Below are positions 53,021-60,457 of a stretch of 64,000 bases of DNA, piece by piece. Positions within the stretch are counted from its first letter, which is position 1; every line of letters begins with the position of its first letter. Below the pieces are notes generated by a model. The model searched no databases. It was not told the origin of the DNA and saw nothing but the letters and a program-made list of their open reading frames with translations. Both the position numbers and the translations under genes were made by a program. The DNA comes from Chryseobacterium sp. SSA4.19. GTDB taxonomy: Bacteria > Bacteroidota > Bacteroidia > Flavobacteriales > Weeksellaceae. The stretch covers positions 62,001 to 126,000 of the forward strand of contig NZ_JAKVIP010000011.1 in assembly GCF_022601875.1 (NCBI RefSeq). Direction: 5' to 3'.

Positions 53021-53566
53021 TTATGGCTCGAAACTCTCAAATTTTCCATTGTCATAAAAAATAACAATACGTTTAACGTTACCTTTCTGACTTCCAAGAG
53101 ATTGAATTAATTTTTTATCAATATTTTCTTCTAATCGCTGAGAATCCGTTATTTTTTCTTCTGTTGGTATTATATCGGATACAGACGATTCTCGCAGGTT
53201 TATTTTTGAAGGCTGTATTTCGTCTTCTTCAGCACTGAAGTCTTCATCTTTATTTATCATTGTAAAAAGATCAGGAAGAGAAGTAGGTTTTGTTTTTTCT
53301 TCTAGAATTTCTACAGATTCATTAATCGGCTTAACAATTTCAGAAAGCTCAGACTTCAGCATCTCACCCTGACCTGTTACTAGCCAGTCCCATAAAATTT
53401 CAGGGAATCTTGATTTTATTTTGATAATAAACTCAAGTGACGGTTTATTTCTTCCGGAAGTAATATGAGATATGGAAGACCGTTGCACATCAATTTCATC
53501 TGCAAATTCAGAGGATGTCAGGCGTGAATATTCAATAACCTTTGCTATTCTTTCATTTAAATCCAT
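53021..53566 (-). CDS. XRE-type helix-turn-helix regulator
   Basis: 181 aa. Residues 1-68 form a Cro/C1-type HTH: NERIAKVIEYSRLTSSEFAD, then VQRSSISHITSGRNKPSLEF with the recognition helix. Residues 70-150 are acidic and poorly ordered. The C-terminal ~30 residues (LIQSLGSQKGNVKRIVIFYD) form a compact end typical of flavobacterial HTH proteins. Its promoter is covered by four palindromic boxes, so it probably represses itself. Next to no phage genes, so not an obvious prophage repressor. Confidence 0.85.
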   Translation of the reverse strand: MDLNERIAKVIEYSRLTSSEFADEIDVQRSSISHITSGRNKPSLEFIIKIKSRFPEILWDWLVTGQGEMLKSELSEIVKPINESVEILEEKTKPTSLPDLFTMINKDEDFSAEEDEIQPSKINLRESSVSDIIPTEEKITDSQRLEENIDKKLIQSLGSQKGNVKRIVIFYDNGKFESFEP

Positions 53567-53588
53567 AAAAACAAACTTTTAATAATGT

Positions 53589-53669
53589 TACAAATGTAAA
53601 AATAATAATTTACAAATGCAAATTACAGCCATATACAAATGTAATCTATTTGAATATACAAAAGTAAAC
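53589..53669. promoter_or_regulatory. Four TTACAnnTGTAA-like boxes upstream of the HTH gene
   Basis: Copies: TTACAAATGTAA, TTACAAATGCAA, ATACAAATGTAA and ATACAAAAGTAA; the shared ACAAA cores begin at 53590, 53612, 53635 and 53658 (spacing 22, 23, 23 bp). The first box overlaps the reverse-strand -7 element CAAATGTA (TACATTTG) at 53591-53598, which with TTG at 53619-53621 (20-nt spacer) forms the HTH gene promoter. Confidence 0.75.
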
Positions 53670-54374
53670 AGATATATAACTGATAAACAATATATTATGA
53701 TATATTGCAAATTTTCTCACCTATTTTATTCAACAATTTTTCCGCAATTGATAAATCTATCATTTTTACTTAAAGTAATTAATGAAGTAATGACAGATAT
53801 TGTTTATTATTATTAAAAAAGGAAATAATAAGTCTCTAAGTCTGTTGAATAGGCTGTTTAGGGCTTATAAAGAGTAGGGGATAGCTAATTATCTGATTTA
53901 TTATATATTTTATAATAAATTATTTATCAATAACCTAAATTTTTCTTTATTTGTGCATGTTCAGGCATTATAATAATCTCTAAATTTCATTTCAATGTAA
54001 TTTAAGTTACAATCCTAAATTCTTCAGAAATTTCCGTAAAAATTTCATATTACATTTCTAAATTATTAACATTTTACATTTGTATACAGAAGTAAAGACC
54101 TATTTTTTCCACATATAAAATCGTTTAACACATTTACACCCAAATGTTGAGAACTGGATAATTTACTACTTAAAGCTATATTTAAATATAAGTTTAATTA
54201 AAATATTTAATATACTGATTTTAAGTAAATTAATATATAATAAATAAATTAATTGTAATCCACAATTTTATCAACAGACATTTTGTCATTTTACGACGTT
54301 TAATCATGTTACAGATGTTAATTTTATTTTTTCCCTTAAAAATGGTAATTTTGATCTTTGTAAACTATTGTAAA
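53670..54374. other. AT-rich non-coding region between the HTH and M14 genes
   Basis: About 700 bp with no convincing gene. It holds further ACATTTxTA-type boxes (TTACATTTCTAA at 54050-54061, TTACATTTGTAT at 54074-54085, 24 bp apart) and two plus-strand -7 matches, TACATTTG at 54075-54082 and TAATTTTG at 54346-54353. The latter sits 21 nt before the M14 start and is the better promoter. Open frames here are short and of random composition. Confidence 0.5.
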
Positions 54375-55484
54375 ATGAAATTTGAATATCTCTACAGGGA
54401 AAACACTAATTTCCCTAATCGCTATATTTCCCCCGAAAAATTATTTTTTTACCTACAGCATAATTTCAGCGCTTATATTCAGCAGATCGGAACTTCTTAT
54501 TTAGATAAGCCTATTTATCAATTAACGTTAGGGACCGGGAATATAAACGTACTCGCTTGGTCTCAGATGCACGGTAACGAATCTAATGCTACCCATGCAA
54601 TGCTTGATCTGTTGAGTACATTTGACAATGCTCCGCAATTAAAAGATGATCTATTTAATAGAATCACTCTTGATTTCATTTTTATGTTGAACCCTGACGG
54701 TTCTGAAGGATGGACCCGACTAAATGCAGCTGATATCGATCTGAACAGAGATTTTCATAACGAATCAAGTAAAGAGATTAAATACCTTAAAAATGCAGTA
54801 GCTTCCGGCAAATATCATTATGCACTGAATCTTCATGAGCAGAGAACTATTTTTACTACAGACGGTATTCACCCGGCTACGCTTTCGTTTCTGGCTCCTT
54901 CAGAAAATATTGAACGTACCGTTACCGATAACAGAAAGAAATGTATGGCTGTCATTGCTCAGGTGTATGAAAACCTAAAAGAAATGATCCCTGATCAGAT
55001 AGGAAGATACTCCGATGAATTTTATCCTGCTTCTACCGGGGATAATTTTATCAGGGCCGGATTGCCTACCATTTTGTTTGAAGGCGGACACTTCAAAGAA
55101 GATTATACGAGAAAAGAAACCCGTAAATATTATACGATAGCTCTTTATTATGCTTTGAAGGCAATCAGCAATTTAAACTCAGGGACCGAAGGTTGGAAAA
55201 CGTATTTTGATATTCCGGAAAATAAAGAAACGCATTATGATATTATTTACCGTAATGTAAAACTGAATACCCCGCATGAATGTATTTTGGACGTAGCGGC
55301 GCAGTACAGGGAGATAAAAGAAGATGGAAAAGAAGAGATATCATTTGTCCCGTACGTGATAGAAGTCGGAGATGTAAAGCAGAAGAAAGGATGGCTGGAG
55401 ATCGACTGTACCGGCAAAAGATTTGTCTGTGAAAATAACTATCCGAAACTGGATGCAGAAGTTAATTTTACGATAGAAGACTAA
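54375..55484 (+). CDS. M14-family zinc carboxypeptidase
   Basis: 369 aa from ATG 54375 (MKFEYLYRENTNFPNRY); the longer frame from 54306 would run through the promoter. Zinc ligands H66 and E69 in SQMHGNES and H154 in LNLHEQ; substrate Arg in LNRDFHNE (about R125); catalytic Glu236 in LFEGGHF. No signal peptide, so probably cytoplasmic. Could release C-terminal residues from peptides or open gamma-D-Glu or amide links in cell-wall peptides; specificity not assignable. Confidence 0.87.
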   Translation: MKFEYLYRENTNFPNRYISPEKLFFYLQHNFSAYIQQIGTSYLDKPIYQLTLGTGNINVLAWSQMHGNESNATHAMLDLLSTFDNAPQLKDDLFNRITLDFIFMLNPDGSEGWTRLNAADIDLNRDFHNESSKEIKYLKNAVASGKYHYALNLHEQRTIFTTDGIHPATLSFLAPSENIERTVTDNRKKCMAVIAQVYENLKEMIPDQIGRYSDEFYPASTGDNFIRAGLPTILFEGGHFKEDYTRKETRKYYTIALYYALKAISNLNSGTEGWKTYFDIPENKETHYDIIYRNVKLNTPHECILDVAAQYREIKEDGKEEISFVPYVIEVGDVKQKKGWLEIDCTGKRFVCENNYPKLDAEVNFTIED

Positions 55485-55513
55485 AAAAGCGAAACAATTT
55501 GTTCCGCTTTTTT
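55485..55513 (+). terminator. Terminator between the M14 and DUF4920 genes
   Basis: 12-bp stem AAAGCGAAACAA / TTGTTCCGCTTT with one mismatch, then TTTTT; A-run on the other side makes it usable by the convergent gene too. Confidence 0.82.
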
Positions 55514-55529
55514 TAATTTGTATTTAAAT

Positions 55530-56039
55530 TTAATTTACAACTTTAATTCCGTTTGCCACGAATCTGATTTCTTCTTTCGGAGTGGTAATGGCATCTATTT
55601 CAGCCTGAGGTTTTTTAGCATCTTCTGCATAATGTTTCTGCTCATCAACAGAAGTTACTTTTCTTTCCGCGGTTCCTTCCATCACTACATTTTTACCTTT
55701 TAAAGCCGTAGGAACGAAGAATGCATAATCTTTCATCTTAACAAAAAACTGAGAATTATCCTCAGTCTGGATCGTTAACCAGCATCCTTTTTTATCACAA
55801 ACATCAACCACTTTGCCTTTTACAGCAACATTTTCTGCTTTTTTATTATCTTTCTTAAGTTTTTTACTCAATTTATCTACGGAAACCGCTTTGGATTCTG
55901 TATTGGAAGCGATACCGTTTCCATAGGTATCTCCGATAACAGCATTTCCGGCAGGAGGACCGAATTTTTTTGACTCCTGTGCAAAAGCTAAAGCAGAAGT
56001 GCTTAAAGCAACGGCTAATAATAAAACCTTTATTTTCAT
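55530..56039 (-). CDS. DUF4920-type periplasmic protein
   Basis: 169 aa. Signal peptide of 20 residues (ends LAFAQ). The mature region has the OB-like pattern of DUF4920: VAVKGKVVDVCDKKGCWLTI (about 72-91), with a CDKKGCW Cys pair, then FFVKMKDYAFFVP and KGKNVVMEGTAERK. Role unknown; the Cys pair may bind a metal. Its reverse-strand -7 element TACTTTTG (56054-56061) lies 14 nt upstream. Convergent with the M14 gene. Confidence 0.82.
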   Translation of the reverse strand: MKIKVLLLAVALSTSALAFAQESKKFGPPAGNAVIGDTYGNGIASNTESKAVSVDKLSKKLKKDNKKAENVAVKGKVVDVCDKKGCWLTIQTEDNSQFFVKMKDYAFFVPTALKGKNVVMEGTAERKVTSVDEQKHYAEDAKKPQAEIDAITTPKEEIRFVANGIKVVN

Positions 56040-56053
56040 TTTAATATTTTTTT

Positions 56054-56061
56054 CAAAAGTA
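56054..56061 (-). promoter_or_regulatory. -7 promoter element of the DUF4920 gene
   Basis: Reverse-strand TACTTTTG, 14 nt before the ATG at 56039. Confidence 0.5.
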
Positions 56062-56155
56062 CTAATAAAATCTGAATCGTAAATTGGTAAATAATCAATA
56101 AAAGCATCATGAACTTAAAGTATAAATAAAGACAGTAACCAATTGCATATTTATT

Positions 56156-56163
56156 TATATTTG
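56156..56163 (+). promoter_or_regulatory. -7 promoter element of the amino-acid permease
   Basis: TATATTTG, 15 nt before the ATG at 56179; excludes the in-frame ATG at 56143. Confidence 0.5.
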
Positions 56164-56178
56164 GTGATTATACTTATT

Positions 56179-57600
56179 ATGCAGAAAAAACTAAAACTTT
56201 GGGACGCCATTATGCTGGTCATGGGATCTATGATCGGAAGCGGAATTTTTATTGTAAGTGCCGATATGATGCGGAACCTGGGCTCAGGGTTCTGGCTTGT
56301 AGTGGTTTGGGTAATTACAGGAATTATGACAGTGGCAGCAGCAATAAGTTATGGTGAACTTTCTGCATTGTTTCCAAAGGCGGGCGGCCAGTATACCTAT
56401 CTTAAAGAAATTTTTGGGAAAAGAATGGGATTCCTGTATGGTTGGGGATTGTTCACGGTTATCCAGACGGGTACCATTGCAGCTGTTGCTGTAGCTTTCG
56501 GAAAATTTACAGCCTATCTTATCCCGGCTTTAAATGACGCTGCTCCTATTTTTCAGAGCGGAGAGTTTAAAATCACTTGGATCCAGATGCTCGCAATCGG
56601 AATTATCCTGCTGCTTACCTATATCAATACAAGAGGAGTGGAAAGCGGAAAATTACTGCAGAATATTTTTACAGGCTCAAAAATTATTGCGCTGTTAGGA
56701 TTAATCGCTGCCGGATTTATCTTGGTTGATATCTCCCATCTGGCAGGAAATTTCAGCCTTGGGACTGATGCATTCAACAATCTTAAAAAGGACATTCTCG
56801 GTAATTTTCTTCATGAAGGTTGGGAACCTATTGGAGGAATGACCTTGCTCGGTGGTATTGCCGCGGCAATGGTGGGTTCGGTGTTTAGCTCCGTAGCTTG
56901 GGAAAGTGTGACTTTTGTTTCCGGAGAAATTGAAAACCCAAAGAAAAATGTAGTGAAATCCATGATCTACGGTACTACTGCTGTAATGATTTTATATATC
57001 GCAGTTAATTATGTTTATTTAAATGCTCTCGACAGGGATTCAATTGCCTTTGCTGAAAATGACAGGGTAGCCGTTGCCGCTTCTCATTTTATATTCGGGT
57101 CTGCAGGAACGGCAATCATTGCTGTTTTAGTGATGGTTTCTACCTTCGGATGTAATAACGGGCTGATCTTGGCAGGAGCAAGAGTGTTCCAGACAATGGC
57201 GAAAGACGGCATGTTCTTTAAGCAGGCTGAACACAACAATAAAAATAATGTACCGGCTAATGCACTATGGATGCAGGGGATCTGGGCTTCTCTGCTATGT
57301 CTGAGCGGTCAATACGGAAACCTTCTGGATATGATTTCATTTGTGATTGTATTATTCTATATGATTACCGTATTCGGTGTTATTTATTTAAGAATAAAAC
57401 AGCCGAACCTCGAAAGGCCTTATAAAACCTGGCTGTATCCGCTAACACCGATTGTTTACCTATTAATAGGAACCGGTTTCTGTATTTTATTGCTGATTTA
57501 TAAGCAGCAGTATACCTGGCCGGGCTTCGTCATGGTTCTTCTTGGTCTTCCGGTATATTATTTTATTAACCGCAGCCACAATAAAGAAATAAAAGATTAG
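56179..57600 (+). CDS. APC-family amino-acid permease
   Basis: 473 aa, 12 transmembrane helices. The start MQKKLKLWDAIMLVMGSMIG leads into MIGSGIFIVSADM, the broken helix 1 (GSGIF) that binds the substrate amino group. SYGELSALFPKAGGQYTYLK and FGCNNGLILAGARVFQTMAK are further APC signatures of the LAT-like branch. Imports or exchanges amino acids at the inner membrane; specificity unknown. Monocistronic. Confidence 0.92.
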   Translation: MQKKLKLWDAIMLVMGSMIGSGIFIVSADMMRNLGSGFWLVVVWVITGIMTVAAAISYGELSALFPKAGGQYTYLKEIFGKRMGFLYGWGLFTVIQTGTIAAVAVAFGKFTAYLIPALNDAAPIFQSGEFKITWIQMLAIGIILLLTYINTRGVESGKLLQNIFTGSKIIALLGLIAAGFILVDISHLAGNFSLGTDAFNNLKKDILGNFLHEGWEPIGGMTLLGGIAAAMVGSVFSSVAWESVTFVSGEIENPKKNVVKSMIYGTTAVMILYIAVNYVYLNALDRDSIAFAENDRVAVAASHFIFGSAGTAIIAVLVMVSTFGCNNGLILAGARVFQTMAKDGMFFKQAEHNNKNNVPANALWMQGIWASLLCLSGQYGNLLDMISFVIVLFYMITVFGVIYLRIKQPNLERPYKTWLYPLTPIVYLLIGTGFCILLLIYKQQYTWPGFVMVLLGLPVYYFINRSHNKEIKD

Positions 57601-57636
57601 AATATTAAGGTATAGCATTGATCTGAAATGGTAAGG

Positions 57637-57713
57637 AGCTTCATCCCGCTTTCCGCTGTATCTTTTTGCAGAGCTTAACCTCTGCAAAAAGGATGTCGCT
57701 GCAATCGGGGCTA
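57637..57713. repeat. Structured extragenic repeat
   Basis: Perfect 11-bp stem TTTTTGCAGAG / CTCTGCAAAAA (57663-57673, 57680-57690) is flanked by GC-rich arms: AGCTTCATCCCGCTTTCCGC on the left and GTCGCTGCAATCGGGGCTAC on the right, with CCCG/CGGGG complementarity. I recall sequences of this layout (ATCCCGCTTTCCGC ... hairpin ... CAATCGGGGCTA) as an intergenic family in flavobacterial genomes. It contains no gene. Confidence 0.6.
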
Positions 57714-57906
57714 CAATAATTCATCATATAACATATAATAAAACGTTCCATTATTTTGAATAGGCGTCTAAAATGTGAAATGCATATTTACCAGTTGATC
57801 GTAGATTATATCATCACTGATATAAGCAGATTGGTCAATAATCAATATTTATAAGTCCTTTTATTTCTATCTTTTATTTATAAGTTATTATGCTTATATT
57901 TGCAAA
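57714..57906 (+). promoter_or_regulatory. Control region of the SatD-DUF3307 pair
   Basis: TATAAG occurs at 57821, 57850 and 57879, exactly 29 bp apart; the last two are within an identical TATTTATAAGT. An inverted CTTATA at 57893-57898 pairs with the third copy and overlaps the -7 element TATATTTG (57895-57902). The ATG follows 4 nt later, so the message is nearly leaderless. Confidence 0.6.
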
Positions 57907-58512
57907 ATGATAGCGGTCCTTACCGGAGATATTATACATTCACAGCAGGCTGACACAGAGGTTTGGATTACCAGACTTAAACATCTTCTCGCAAACTGGG
58001 GAAGTGCTCCCAGGGCATGGGAGATCTACAGAGGAGACGAATTTCAGTTCAGATGTAATATCAATGATGCGTTCTGGCATTTCTTAGCCATTAAATCTTT
58101 AATTAAAAGTCAGGAAAATCTGGACGTCCGAATAGCGATCGGTATCGGTGAGGAAAATTTTTCATCCGAAAAAATTACAGAATCCAACGGCACAGCTTAT
58201 GTACATTCCGGCAGATTGCTGGATGATCTGAAAAGCAACGGCCATACAGTAGCGATCAAAACTGCAAATGACTCTGTTAACAGGGACTTGAATATTCTGC
58301 TAAAATGGTCATCAAAGGATTTTGATAACTGGACGATGGCTACCGCAGAGATTATTCACGAAATGATTATGAACAGTGAAAATACGCAGGAAAGCCTGGC
58401 AAAAAAGTTTGCTATTTCACAATCATCGGTAAGCCAGCGGCTGAAACGCGCCAACTATGAGTTGATCGTAGAAACCAATCAATATTTTAAAAAGAAAATT
58501 TCCGAACTGTAA
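57907..58512 (+). CDS. SatD-family protein with cyclase-like core and C-terminal HTH
   Basis: 201 aa. Recognised as SatD family from the opening MIAVLTGDIIHSQQ. What I see beyond that: VLTGDIIHS (D8), YRGDEFQF (D44), DVRIAIGIG (73-81) and GTAYVHSGRLLDDL (95-108) occur in the order and with the spacing of class III nucleotidyl cyclases, where the two Asp bind metal and G..VN.AaRL closes the site (here H100 replaces Asn, R103 is kept). Residues about 158-195 (NTQESLAKKFAISQSSVSQR, LKRANYEL) are an HTH. Function is not established. 2-nt gap to the DUF3307 gene, so the two are coupled. Confidence 0.8.
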   Translation: MIAVLTGDIIHSQQADTEVWITRLKHLLANWGSAPRAWEIYRGDEFQFRCNINDAFWHFLAIKSLIKSQENLDVRIAIGIGEENFSSEKITESNGTAYVHSGRLLDDLKSNGHTVAIKTANDSVNRDLNILLKWSSKDFDNWTMATAEIIHEMIMNSENTQESLAKKFAISQSSVSQRLKRANYELIVETNQYFKKKISEL

Positions 58513-58514
58513 GA

Positions 58515-59213
58515 ATGATTTTTGTTAAACTCATATTGGCTCACCTATTCGGAGATTTTATTCTTCAGCCAGATTCTTGGGTTGCAGATAAGGAAAATCG
58601 TAAGCTAAAAAGCAGGTATCTGTATATTCATGTTTTGATCATTACGGTTTTAAGCTTTATTTTCCTCTGGGATCTTACATTGTGGTGGCTGGCTGTTTTA
58701 ATAGGGATTTCACACGGAATCATTGATGCGGCAAAGCTGAGCTTTCAGACTGTTAAAAATAAAAAAAGCTGGTTTTTTATTGACCAGGTTCTGCATCTTA
58801 TCGTAATCGGAGGAGCTTCATTGTATTCCCATGAATTCGGATTTGAGTTTTTAGAAAGCCAGTATTTTCTGAAAATACTGATGGCTGCTTTGTTTCTGAC
58901 AATGCCGGCTTCTGTTTTTATCAAAATACTTTTGTCTTCCTGGACACCTGTCCCCGAGACGCAGGGAAATATCCAGACCGAATCTTTATCAAGTGCCGGA
59001 AAATACATCGGGATGTTGGAACGTCTGCTGGTTTTCACCTTTATTATGGTAGATCATTGGGAAGGCGTAGGGTTCATGGTGGCAGCAAAATCTGTATTCA
59101 GGTTCAGTGATCTGGCACAGGCCAAACAGAGAAAGCTAACGGAATACGTACTGATCGGTACGCTGTTAAGCTTCGGAATGGCAGTGTTGACAGGAATTTT
59201 AATTAAGCAATAA
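58515..59213 (+). CDS. DUF3307-type polytopic membrane protein
   Basis: 232 aa, about six transmembrane helices. The family opening is [20 protein letters not shown], with H10 and D14 in a HxxGD pattern. Other charged residues in or near membrane segments are HVLIITV (H39), [10 protein letters not shown] (H67, D71) and FFIDQVLHL (D90, H94). Recurrent HxxxD pairs recall membrane metal-dependent hydrolases (DUF457/YdjM type), which is only a suggestion. A cytoplasmic loop (about 145-165) separates the last two helices. Translationally coupled to the SatD gene. Confidence 0.8.
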   Translation: MIFVKLILAHLFGDFILQPDSWVADKENRKLKSRYLYIHVLIITVLSFIFLWDLTLWWLAVLIGISHGIIDAAKLSFQTVKNKKSWFFIDQVLHLIVIGGASLYSHEFGFEFLESQYFLKILMAALFLTMPASVFIKILLSSWTPVPETQGNIQTESLSSAGKYIGMLERLLVFTFIMVDHWEGVGFMVAAKSVFRFSDLAQAKQRKLTEYVLIGTLLSFGMAVLTGILIKQ

Positions 59214-59272
59214 AAATAAATCTAATAAAACGGAAACCGCGGCTTGGCGGAATCTTTAAAAAAGTAAAAATT

Positions 59273-59995
59273 ATGAGTCAAAAGAAAGAAATGTTGTACG
59301 AGGGTAAAGCAAAACAGGTATTTGCCACCGATAATCCCGATGAGGTAGTGGTGCGTTTCAAAGACGACGCTACCGCATTTAATGCTCAGAAAAGAGGATC
59401 CGTAGATCTTAAAGGAGAAATGAACAATGCCATTACCACTTTGATTTTTGAATATTTAAATGAAAAAGGGATTAAAACGCATTTCATCAAACAATTGGAC
59501 GAAAGAGAGCAGCTGGTAAAAAAAGTATCCATTATTCCTTTGGAAATGGTGGTAAGAAACTATTCTGCCGGAAGTATGGCCCAAAGACTGGGAGTGGAAG
59601 AAGGAATTAAATCTCCTGTTACGATTTTTGACATCTGCTATAAGAAAGACGAATTGGGAGATCCGCTGATTAATGATCATCATGCTGTATTCTTAGGGGC
59701 TGCCACTTATGAAGAGCTTAATGAAATGTATGCGTTAACCAATGATATCAATAAAATTCTGATTGATCTTTTTGACAGGATGAATATCATTTTGGTTGAT
59801 TTCAAAATTGAACTGGGCAAAACTTCAGACGGCGAGATCATCTTAGCTGACGAAATTTCTCCGGATACCTGCAGGCTTTGGGATAAAGATACCATGAAGA
59901 AACTGGATAAGGACAGGTTCAGAAGAGATCTTGGAGAAGTTACCGAAGCGTATGTAGAAATCTACAACCGTCTTAAAAACTTGCTTGGTAAGTAA
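59273..59995 (+). CDS. purC: Phosphoribosylaminoimidazole-succinocarboxamide synthase
   Basis: 240 aa. Joins CAIR and aspartate using ATP (step 7 of IMP synthesis). [14 protein letters not shown] (7-20) forms the ATP site; [18 protein letters not shown] (about 94-111) and [14 protein letters not shown] (about 191-204) are family signatures. Followed by purF after a small inserted gene. Upstream, the 59-bp gap has a short CCGC/GCGG hairpin that may end the DUF3307 transcript. Confidence 0.96.
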   Translation: MSQKKEMLYEGKAKQVFATDNPDEVVVRFKDDATAFNAQKRGSVDLKGEMNNAITTLIFEYLNEKGIKTHFIKQLDEREQLVKKVSIIPLEMVVRNYSAGSMAQRLGVEEGIKSPVTIFDICYKKDELGDPLINDHHAVFLGAATYEELNEMYALTNDINKILIDLFDRMNIILVDFKIELGKTSDGEIILADEISPDTCRLWDKDTMKKLDKDRFRRDLGEVTEAYVEIYNRLKNLLGK

Positions 59996-59998
59996 ATT

Positions 59999-60024
59999 TT
60001 AGAGGTTAGATATTAGAGGTTAGA
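59999..60024 (+). repeat. Left heptamer arm of the four-helix-bundle cassette
   Basis: TTAGAGG, TTAGATA, TTAGAGG, TTAGA in perfect 7-bp phase, beginning 4 nt after the purC stop and ending directly at the ATG of the next gene. Confidence 0.8.
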
Positions 60025-60384
60025 ATGAAATCGTACAGGATAGAAGATCTTAAAGTCTGGACTAAATCGATGGGTTTAGTAAAAGAGGTTTATTTAGTTT
60101 CTGCCGAATTACCCAATGAAGAAAAGTTTGGCTTACGGTCCCAAATCAGAAGATGTGCAGTTTCTATTCCGTCTAATATCGCAGAAGGAGCAGGAAGGAA
60201 TAATAAAAATGAATTCTATCAATTTCTTGGAATTGCGTTTGGTTCAACATATGAATTACAGACCCAGTTACAATTATTAATAGATTTAAATTTTATTTCC
60301 GAAACTAAGATTGTTCCTTTAAAAGAACTTTTAGCTGAGATACAGAAAATGATTTATTCATTAAAGACAAGTTTAAAATTATAA
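60025..60384 (+). CDS. Four-helix-bundle protein (23S rRNA IVS / bAvd-like family)
   Basis: 119 aa. The start YRIEDLKVWTKSMGLVKEVY, the block EEKFGLRSQIRRCAVSIPSN followed by IAEGAGRNNKNEF, and the tail EIQKMIYSLKTSLKL are the signature of the small basic proteins encoded by 23S rRNA intervening sequences, related to the Avd protein of diversity-generating retroelements. No enzymatic role is known. It separates purC from purF and is enclosed by inverted heptamer repeats, so it looks like an inserted cassette. Confidence 0.9.
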   Translation: MKSYRIEDLKVWTKSMGLVKEVYLVSAELPNEEKFGLRSQIRRCAVSIPSNIAEGAGRNNKNEFYQFLGIAFGSTYELQTQLQLLIDLNFISETKIVPLKELLAEIQKMIYSLKTSLKL

Positions 60385-60406
60385 TTGAAGTTAACTTAGA
60401 CTAATT

Positions 60407-60441
60407 TCTAACATCTAACATCTAACATCTAACATCTAACT
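60407..60441 (-). repeat. Right heptamer arm of the four-helix-bundle cassette
   Basis: TCTAACA repeated almost five times without error (reverse complement TGTTAGA), inverted relative to the left arm TTAGAGG/TTAGATA. Ends 16 nt before the purF ATG. Confidence 0.85.
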
Positions 60442-60457
60442 TAGAAAAAATAGAAAA

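Noticed and set aside
53616..53816. A 66-codon open frame in the HTH-M14 gap
   Set aside because: It starts within the operator array, and its composition (Ile, Tyr, Asn, Lys) is what AT-rich non-coding DNA gives; no promoter is placed for it.
59236..59250. Short CCGC/GCGG hairpin before purC as a purine riboswitch
   Set aside because: It is too small for a known purine or ppGpp/PRPP riboswitch and has no conserved core that I can see.
60407..60441. Heptamer array as a CRISPR
   Set aside because: Units are 7 bp and contiguous with no spacers, and no cas gene is present.
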